This document shows positions 58,725 to 64,000 of a stretch of 64,000 nucleotides of DNA, in pieces. Below the pieces are notes generated by a model. It saw nothing but the letters and a program-made list of their open reading frames with translations, was not told the DNA's origin and ran no database searches. The DNA is from Pseudonocardia cypriaca. Lineage in GTDB: Bacteria; Actinomycetota; Actinomycetes; Mycobacteriales; Pseudonocardiaceae. The stretch lies in contig NZ_VFPH01000001.1 in the NCBI RefSeq assembly GCF_006717045.1, positions 1,798,001 through 1,862,000 of the forward strand, written 5' to 3'. The stretch's first letter is position 1, and each line of letters opens with the position of its first letter. The translations under genes were made by a program, and so were the position numbers.

Positions 58725-60197
58725 GTGACCCGCAGCTACACCATCCGCACCTATGGGTGTCAGATGAACGTGCACGACTCCGAGCGGATGGCCGGGCTGC
58801 TGGAGGCCGCCGGCTACGAGCGTTCCGGTTCCGACGATGCCGACATCGTCGTGTTCAACACGTGCGCGGTGCGGGAGAACGCCGACAACCGGCTCTACGG
58901 CAACCTCGGCCACCTGCGCCCGGTCAAGGCCGGCCGGCCCGGCATGCAGATCGCCGTCGGCGGCTGCCTCGCGCAGAAGGACCGCGCCGAGATCGTGCGG
59001 CGCGCCCCGTGGGTGGACGTCGTGTTCGGCACCCACAACGTGCACGCGCTCCCCGTGCTGCTGGAGCGGGCCCGGCACAACCAGGCCGCCCAGGTGGAGA
59101 TCGCCGAGTCCCTCGAGGTCTTCCCGTCCACGCTGCCCGCACGCCGCGAGTCGGCCTACGCGGGCTGGGTGTCGATCTCGGTGGGCTGCAACAACACCTG
59201 CACGTTCTGCATCGTCCCGTCCCTGCGGGGCAAGGAGAAGGACCGCCGCCCCGGCGATGTGCTCGCCGAGGTGCAGGCGCTCGCCGCCGACGGCGTCCTC
59301 GAGGTCACGCTGCTCGGGCAGAACGTCAACTCCTACGGCGTCGAGTTCGGCGACCGCGGCGCGTTCGCGAAGCTGCTGCGGGCCTGCGGCGACGTCGAGG
59401 GGCTCGAACGCGTGCGGTTCACCTCGCCGCACCCGCGGGACTTCACCTCCGACGTGATCGCGGCGATGGCCGAGACGCCGAACGTCTGCCCGCAGCTGCA
59501 CATGCCGCTGCAGTCCGGCTCGGACGACGTCCTGCGCCGGATGCGCCGCTCCTACCGCTCGTCCCGGTACCTGGCGATCCTCGACGAGGTGCGCGCGTCC
59601 CTGCCCGATGCGGCGATCTCCACCGACATCATCGTCGGCTTCCCGGGCGAGACCGACGAGGACTTCCAGGCCACCCTCGACGTGGTCGAGAAGGCCCGGT
59701 TCGCGCAGGCCTTCACGTTCCAGTACTCGCCGCGGCCCGGCACCCCGGCGGCGACGCTGCCCGACCAGCTGCCCAAGGCCGTCGTCCAGGAGCGGTACGA
59801 GAGGCTCGTCGCGCTGCAGGAGGAGATCTCCTGGCAGCAGAACCGAGCCCTGGAGGGTCGGGTCGTCGAGGTGCTCGTCTCCACGGGGGAGGGGCGCAAG
59901 GACGGCGCCACCCGCCGGATGAGCGGCCGGGCCCGCGACGGGCGGCTCGTGCACTTCGCGCCCGGCGACCTCCCGATCCGCCCGGGCGACGTGGTCGAGG
60001 TCGCGATCGGCTACGGCGCGCCGCACCACCTCGTTGCCGACGGCCCCGTCCTGTCCCACCGGCGCACGCGCGCGGGCGACGTGCACGAGTCCGGCACCCG
60101 GCCCGGCGGCAGCGCAACCGGTCTCGGTCTGCCGGGCTTCGGCGCGCCCCCCGTTCAGCCCGCGGCGGCCGCGCCCGCCTGCGGGGCGAACGCGTGA
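58725..60197 (+). CDS. miaB: tRNA-2-methylthio-N6-dimethylallyladenosine synthase MiaB
   Basis: A 490-residue radical-SAM methylthiotransferase modifying A37 of tRNAs that read UNN codons. N-terminal auxiliary cluster cysteines in TYGCQMNVHDSERM, NTCAVRENA and VGGCLAQ; radical-SAM CxxxCxxC in GCNNTCTFCIVPSLRG; C-terminal TRAM domain, then about 45 extra residues rich in Gly/Pro/Ala. YGCQMN and VPSLRG identify MiaB rather than RimO. GTG 58725 is supported by the TACCCT box. Coupled by GTGA overlap to the next gene, as Rv2733c-Rv2732c. Confidence 0.95.
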   Translation: MTRSYTIRTYGCQMNVHDSERMAGLLEAAGYERSGSDDADIVVFNTCAVRENADNRLYGNLGHLRPVKAGRPGMQIAVGGCLAQKDRAEIVRRAPWVDVVFGTHNVHALPVLLERARHNQAAQVEIAESLEVFPSTLPARRESAYAGWVSISVGCNNTCTFCIVPSLRGKEKDRRPGDVLAEVQALAADGVLEVTLLGQNVNSYGVEFGDRGAFAKLLRACGDVEGLERVRFTSPHPRDFTSDVIAAMAETPNVCPQLHMPLQSGSDDVLRRMRRSYRSSRYLAILDEVRASLPDAAISTDIIVGFPGETDEDFQATLDVVEKARFAQAFTFQYSPRPGTPAATLPDQLPKAVVQERYERLVALQEEISWQQNRALEGRVVEVLVSTGEGRKDGATRRMSGRARDGRLVHFAPGDLPIRPGDVVEVAIGYGAPHHLVADGPVLSHRRTRAGDVHESGTRPGGSATGLGLPGFGAPPVQPAAAAPACGANA

Positions 60198-60676
60198 CCG
60201 GCGAAGGAGACGAACGCAAGGTGCCGGACGAGCTGGCCGCCCTCGACGCCGAGCTGCGCCGCGCGCAGCGGCGCGCCGAGCACCGCATCGACCCCGGCCC
60301 GTCGGCGCTCGTGGTCTCGGTGGCGATGCTCGCGCTCGTCGGCTCGCTGATGCTGCCCTGGACCGGCTCCGTGCAGGGCTGGGAGGTGCTCGCGGGCCTC
60401 GCGCCGCTCGGGCTGCTCCCACCGCTCTTCGCCGGAACCTCGCTCGCGTTCGGCCTCGTCTGCTCCGCGCTCGCCCTCGCCATGCGCTGGTTCGGGCTCG
60501 CCTGGCTCGCGGCCGTCGGCTGCGGGATCTCCGTGGTGACCGGGGTGTGGGCGATCTGGTCCCGGCAGGTCGGGGTGCCCGCGGGTGGCACCGGAGCGGG
60601 TATCGGCCTGGTGCTGGCGGTGCTCGCCGTGCTGGTGCTCTCGGGCACCTGGGTACGCATCGCGACGCGCCGCTGA
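60194..60676 (+). CDS. Rv2732c-like membrane protein
   Basis: A 160-residue protein with a charged N-terminal helix (DELAALDAELRRAQRRAEHRI) and four hydrophobic helices, including LMLPWTGSVQGWEVL. It occupies the position of Rv2732c directly behind miaB, with a 4-bp overlap, and its layout fits that family. Function unknown. After it come two 18-bp tandem repeats (60690-60725). Confidence 0.8.
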   Translation: MTGEGDERKVPDELAALDAELRRAQRRAEHRIDPGPSALVVSVAMLALVGSLMLPWTGSVQGWEVLAGLAPLGLLPPLFAGTSLAFGLVCSALALAMRWFGLAWLAAVGCGISVVTGVWAIWSRQVGVPAGGTGAGIGLVLAVLAVLVLSGTWVRIATRR

Positions 60677-60689
60677 GCGACGCGGCGTC

Positions 60690-60725
60690 GGGACGGCGGC
60701 GCGTTCTGGGACGGCAGCGCGTTCC
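60690..60725. repeat. Two tandem 18-bp repeats
   Basis: GGGACGGCGGCGCGTTCT (60690-60707) and GGGACGGCAGCGCGTTCC (60708-60725) stand directly behind each other, 16 of 18 positions equal, just after the Rv2732c-like gene. Confidence 0.7.
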
Positions 60726-60740
60726 GGCTGGTGGGATCAT

Positions 60741-60798
60741 CGCCGAACGATCGGCGGTCGCCCGTGCGGCCGGCCGAGTCCCGGGCGAACGACGTTCG
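60741..60798. promoter_or_regulatory. Two dyads upstream of lrp
   Basis: CGCCGA-ACGA-TCGGCG (60741-60756) and CGAAC-GAC-GTTCG (60786-60798). Both are perfect in their arms and lie in the 140-bp region before the Lrp gene, whose products usually bind arrays of such sites in their own promoters. Confidence 0.5.
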
Positions 60799-60818
60799 GC
60801 TTGTGAGACGGAGGTGTC

Positions 60819-61310
60819 GTGGACGCGCTGGACCAGGCGATCCTGCGGCGTTTGCAGCGCGACGGGCGTCAGACGAACCGGGAGCTGGCCGATGCTGTGG
60901 GGGTGGCGCCGTCCACCGCCCTGGAGCGCACGCGGGCGCTGCGGGCCCGTGGCGTGATCACGGGTTTCCACGCTGCCGTCGACCCGGCGGCGCTGGGACG
61001 CGATGTCCAGGCGCTGATCTCGATCCGGATCCGCCCGCAGTCCCGGGAGGCCATCGAGAACGTCCGCGACAGCATGGCCGCCCTCCCCGAGACGCTCGGG
61101 GTGTTCGTCGTGACGGGCAACGAGGACGTCCTCGTGCACGTCGCCGTGCCCAGCACGCAGTACCTCAGGGACTTCGTCCTCGACCGGCTGGCACGGCGCA
61201 AGGAGTTCGTCGACGTCCGCACCACCGTCGTTTTCGACTACGTGCAGCCGCGGGAGCAGTCCGAACTTCCGGACCCCACGGCCCGCGATCGCCGAACATC
61301 GTCCGGCTGA
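60819..61310 (+). CDS. Lrp/AsnC-family transcriptional regulator
   Basis: A 163-residue regulator. N-terminal AsnC HTH: LDQAILRRLQRDGRQTNRELADAVGVAPSTALERTRALRARGVITGF; C-terminal RAM ligand domain (VQALISIRIRPQSREAIENVRD, VVTGNEDVLVHVAVPS). Amino acids are the usual effectors. GTG with GGAGG ahead. The next gene, same direction and 109 bp on, is an EamA exporter, a frequent target of Lrp-type regulators. Confidence 0.9.
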   Translation: MDALDQAILRRLQRDGRQTNRELADAVGVAPSTALERTRALRARGVITGFHAAVDPAALGRDVQALISIRIRPQSREAIENVRDSMAALPETLGVFVVTGNEDVLVHVAVPSTQYLRDFVLDRLARRKEFVDVRTTVVFDYVQPREQSELPDPTARDRRTSSG

Positions 61311-61337
61311 CCTCCGCCGGAGAGCGATCCACTCGAA

Positions 61338-61395
61338 CGAACGGCCGCCCGGCTCGGCTTGGGCGAAGGGCGTTCGACCGACCGGCCGTTCGCCC
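61338..61395. promoter_or_regulatory. Inverted repeats between lrp and eamA
   Basis: CGAACGGCCG (61338-61347) and CGGCCGTTCG (61383-61392) are perfect 10-bp arms 35 bp apart. Inside them GGGCGAA (61361-61367) and TTCGCCC (61389-61395) pair as well. Probable Lrp binding region for the exporter promoter. Confidence 0.5.
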
Positions 61396-61419
61396 GCCGA
61401 TGCGCGCACCCTCGAAGCT

Positions 61420-62325
61420 GTGGAGCAACGAGATCAGCGACCCGGCGTCCTGCTCGTCCTGTCGGCCGCGGTCCTCTGGGGGACCGTCGGGCCTGCGCAG
61501 GTGCTGGCGGGTTCCGCCGTGGGACCGGCCGCCCTCGGCGGCGCCCGGATCCTCCTCGGCGGGCTGGTGCTCGCCGCCGCCGTGCTGGCCACCGACCCGG
61601 CGTCGGTTCGCGCCCTTACCGCCCGCCGGTGGCCCGCGCTGCTCGCGGCGTCGGCCGCGACGGCCACCTTCCAGACCGCGTTCCTGATGTCGGTGGCGAG
61701 CACGGGCGCGGCCGTGGCCACCGCGGTGACCTTCGGCATCGTGCCCGTCGCGACCGGCGTGGCGGAACGGATCGCGTTCGGTACCCGCCTGTCGCGGCGC
61801 TGGGCCGCGGGCACGGTCTGCGCGATCCTCGGGTGCGTGGTGCTCGTCGTCCCGGCGGGCGGTGTGCAGGTCGACGTGGCCGGGGCCGCGCTCGGGGTCG
61901 TCGCCGGCGGCTGCTTCGGCGTCTACACCGTCGCCGCCAAGCACCTCATCGGGCACGGGGCCTCGATGCCGGCAGCGGTCGCCGTGACGCTACTGGTCGG
62001 CGGGACGGTCCTCGCGCCGTGGACGCTGGCCGCCCTGCCCGCGCTCACCGCGCCGGGCACGCTGGCGCTGGTGCTCTGGCTCGGGCCGGTCACCGCGGCG
62101 GCGGCCTACTGGTTCTTCGTGACGGGGCTGCGCCGGGTCAGCGCCGCGACCGCGGGGACCCTCTCCCTGGTCGAGCCATTGGTCGCAACGGGACTCGCCG
62201 TGCTGGTCCTGGGCGAGCGGCTCTCGGCTCCGGTCACAGCAGGCGCGATCCTGCTGCTCGGCGGGCTCGTGATCGTCACCCGCCGAGCGTCTCCCGAGAA
62301 GCGTGCTCTCCGATCAGCCGTCTGA
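61420..62325 (+). CDS. EamA/DMT-family exporter
   Basis: A 301-residue membrane protein with ten hydrophobic helices in two EamA repeats (AAVLWGTVGPAQVLAG and GGCFGVYTVAAKHLIG at the starts of the halves). Probably an amino-acid or metabolite exporter controlled by the Lrp regulator upstream. GTG start directly before the first helix. It overlaps the convergent small gene by 12 bp. It is a different subgroup from the EamA protein at 20 kb. Confidence 0.87.
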   Translation: MEQRDQRPGVLLVLSAAVLWGTVGPAQVLAGSAVGPAALGGARILLGGLVLAAAVLATDPASVRALTARRWPALLAASAATATFQTAFLMSVASTGAAVATAVTFGIVPVATGVAERIAFGTRLSRRWAAGTVCAILGCVVLVVPAGGVQVDVAGAALGVVAGGCFGVYTVAAKHLIGHGASMPAAVAVTLLVGGTVLAPWTLAALPALTAPGTLALVLWLGPVTAAAAYWFFVTGLRRVSAATAGTLSLVEPLVATGLAVLVLGERLSAPVTAGAILLLGGLVIVTRRASPEKRALRSAV

Positions 62326-62646
62326 CCGGCGGGCGGCCCGCAGCGCCACCGGCGCGCCCGCCAGATCCTCGTCGTTGCACAGCAGCTTGACCTCGTAGTA
62401 CGGCGACCCGTCCTGATCGTCGTAGTCGAGGTGGATGGCGATCACGTCGACCGGCTCGCCCAGCCACTCCTGGGTGCGCCGAAGCCACGTGGCCGCCCGT
62501 TCCAGGGCGGTCGGCAGGTCGTCGTCGCTGAACTGGACGGGGCGAAAGGGCACATCGTGGATCTGGTCCTGCGGGTGGTCGGGTCGGGGGAGCTCGGCCG
62601 CCAATCCGGAGTCGTCGAGTCGCAGGTCCATCGGGCGTTCACTCAC
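62314..62646 (-). CDS. Conserved small protein of unknown function
   Basis: A 105-110 residue soluble acidic protein (MDLRLDDSGLAAELPRPDHP, AIHLDYDDQDGSPYYEVKLLCND). I do not recognise the family. The middle DVIAIHLDYDDQ plus YYEVKLL strands look like a small alpha/beta domain. GTG 62646 gives 110 residues; ATG 62631 gives 105 and fits the hydrophobic pattern equally well. It is 81 bp behind the DUF349 gene on the same strand. Confidence 0.65.
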   Translation of the reverse strand: MSERPMDLRLDDSGLAAELPRPDHPQDQIHDVPFRPVQFSDDDLPTALERAATWLRRTQEWLGEPVDVIAIHLDYDDQDGSPYYEVKLLCNDEDLAGAPVALRAARRSDG

Positions 62647-62726
62647 GCACCCGAGTCTGGCGAGTCCTGCGACAACCGACAAGCGGCACGCCGAGAAGGT
62701 GCGACGACACCCGTGCCCGCGCCCAG

Positions 62727-64000
62727 TCAGCGGTGCTGGACCGCCTGCTCCGCCGTGGCCAGCCACTCGCGCCACTGCCCGGCCTGGCTCTCGGCCTGCT
62801 CGGCCCGGCGGGTGTCGCCCGCTGCCCGTGCCTTCTCGGCCTGGGCCTCGAACTGGGCCACCCGCTCGCGGAACTGCGCCACCCGCGCCTCGGCCTCCGG
62901 GTCGGTGCGTTGCCACTGCCGGTCGGCCGCGTCGCGGACCTTCTCCTCGACGGCGCGCAGCCGGGCCTCGAGGGGCCGGATCTCGTCGCGCGGGACCTTG
63001 CCGATCTCCTCCCAGCGTTCCTGGATGGTGCGCAGTGCCGCGCGCGCCGCCGCCGGGTCGGAGGTGTCGATCCGCTCGGCCTCGACGAGCAGCGCCTTCT
63101 TGGCCTCGGCGTTGGCCGCGAACTCGGCGTCGCGCTCGGCGAACGTGTCCGAGCGGCGGGCGAAGAAGGCGTCCTGCGCCGTGCGGAAGCGCTGCCACAG
63201 CGCGTCGTCGGCCTCCTTCTGCGCGCGCCCCGCCGCCTTCCACTCGGCCATCAGGTCGCGGAACCGGGCGGCGGTGGGACCCCAGTCGTCGGAGTCGGCG
63301 AGCTTCTCGGCCTCGAGGGCCAGCTCCTCCTTGCGCGCCTTCGCCGCTGCGCGCTGGCGGTCGAGGTCGGCGAAGTGGGAGCCGCGGCGGCGGTTGAACG
63401 ACTCGCGGGCCTTCGAGAACCGCTTCCACAGCAGCTCGTCGGTCTTTCGGTCGATGCCGCGGATGGTGCGCCACTCGTCGAGGATCGACTTGAACCGGTC
63501 GCCTGCCTGCTTCCACTGCGTTGCCTCGGCGGCGAGCACCTCGGCCTCGGCGGCGAGGGCCTCCTTGCGTGCCACGGCCGCGCTGCGCTGGGCGTCGCGA
63601 GCCGAGCGGGCGGCGCCCACGGCGGCGTCCGCCTCGGCGACCAGCTCGTCGAGCCGCGCGCGCAGCCCGACGAGATCGCCGACGACGGTGGCGTCGTCGA
63701 GCCCGTCCCGGATGCTCTTCGCGCTGCTCAGCGTGTGCTTCGGGTCGCCACCACCGGCCGCGAGCCGCGTGGCGAGCAGCTCGACCTCGGTGAGCATGTC
63801 GTCGAAGCGGCGGGCGAAGTGGGCGAGCCCCTCCTCCGGTGCACCGGCCTGCCACGAGCCGACGACCCGTTCACCGTCGGCGGTGCGGACGTAGATGGTG
63901 CCCTCGGCGTCCACGCGCCCCCACCGGCCGGGGTCGGCGCTCGCCACGGCGACGCTGGAGTGGGCCAGCGGATCGACGACGGGAGCCGGGGCGGGTTCGG
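62727..64000 (-). CDS. DUF349 protein (Rv2731 type), 5' end outside window
   Basis: At least 424 residues of a helical protein with repeated DUF349 units of about 70 residues (WKQAGDRFKSILDEWRTIRGIDRKTDELLWKRF, DWGPTAARFRDLMAEWKAAGRAQKEADDALWQRF, DPAAARAALRTIQERWEEIGKVPRDEIRPLE). The frame is open to the window edge, so the start lies further right; the GTG at 63947 is only internal. An N-terminal domain (GRWGRVDAEGTIYVRTADGERVVGSW) precedes the repeats. It matches Rv2731, near miaB in M. tuberculosis. Function unknown; DUF349 proteins are linked to nucleic-acid and ribosome stress in other bacteria. Confidence 0.85.
   Translation of the reverse strand, partial: EPAPAPVVDPLAHSSVAVASADPGRWGRVDAEGTIYVRTADGERVVGSWQAGAPEEGLAHFARRFDDMLTEVELLATRLAAGGGDPKHTLSSAKSIRDGLDDATVVGDLVGLRARLDELVAEADAAVGAARSARDAQRSAAVARKEALAAEAEVLAAEATQWKQAGDRFKSILDEWRTIRGIDRKTDELLWKRFSKARESFNRRRGSHFADLDRQRAAAKARKEELALEAEKLADSDDWGPTAARFRDLMAEWKAAGRAQKEADDALWQRFRTAQDAFFARRSDTFAERDAEFAANAEAKKALLVEAERIDTSDPAAARAALRTIQERWEEIGKVPRDEIRPLEARLRAVEEKVRDAADRQWQRTDPEAEARVAQFRERVAQFEAQAEKARAAGDTRRAEQAESQAGQWREWLATAEQAVQHR

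Overview
The window is one contiguous piece of a high-GC actinobacterial chromosome. GTG starts are frequent, genes are tightly packed, and protein similarity and gene order point to Pseudonocardiales (Pseudonocardia-like). This assignment rests on recalled family resemblance and synteny, not on a search. No rRNA, tRNA, CRISPR array, transposase, integrase or prophage gene was seen. Both ends cut a gene: ftsK at the left and a DUF349 protein at the right.

The conserved backbone follows the order of Mycobacterium tuberculosis Rv2748c to Rv2731: ftsK, argA, (rimO), pgsA, clgR, pspA (35 kDa antigen), then DUF3046, recA, recX, then miaB, an Rv2732c-like membrane protein and the DUF349 protein. 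Blocks of accessory genes separate these segments.

0-6.8 kb: ftsK, an AraC regulator, argA, rimO-pgsA, clgR and pspA. 6.8-15.3 kb: nei-type glycosylase, a NarL-type two-component pair, a GNAT enzyme, a DUF6412 protein with YidC, a PucR-type regulator, an esterase, an EEP nuclease and YidD. 15.3-31.2 kb: the large helicase Lhr, an EamA exporter with a divergent TetR regulator, an arginase-fold protein, an autoregulated-looking ArsR-SRPBCC pair, a duplicated membrane protein, an SDR, an MFS transporter, a Gfo/Idh-PmoA sugar unit behind a LacI-type operator, small membrane proteins and a CoA transferase. 31.2-35 kb: DUF3046, a VOC protein with its WYL regulator, and recA-recX behind a LexA box. 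35-44 kb: two complete succinate dehydrogenase operons, the first divergent from a LysR regulator and the second (Sdh1/Rv0249c type) preceded by a CRP-like box and closed by a strong terminator.

44.2-47.1 kb holds a compact five-gene operon for extracytoplasmic thiol chemistry: two CxxC thioredoxin-like proteins, a Tat-exported six-cysteine protein, a polytopic membrane protein interrupted by an in-frame TGA, and an unknown protein. I consider this the most interesting unit. It is followed by a coiled-coil protein, a small protein carrying a PspA-like signature, a roughly 170-bp imperfect palindrome and an S9 peptidase.

50-58.7 kb: a glutamate-type ABC transporter operon (gluABCD), a divergent OmpR-type two-component system, an ABA4-like and another membrane protein facing a TetR regulator, and an orphan TAXI substrate-binding lipoprotein. 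58.7-64 kb: miaB, the Rv2732c-like gene, an Lrp regulator with an EamA exporter, a small conserved protein and the DUF349 gene. Many starts lie 6-8 nt behind a TANNNT box, which suggests leaderless transcripts are common here.
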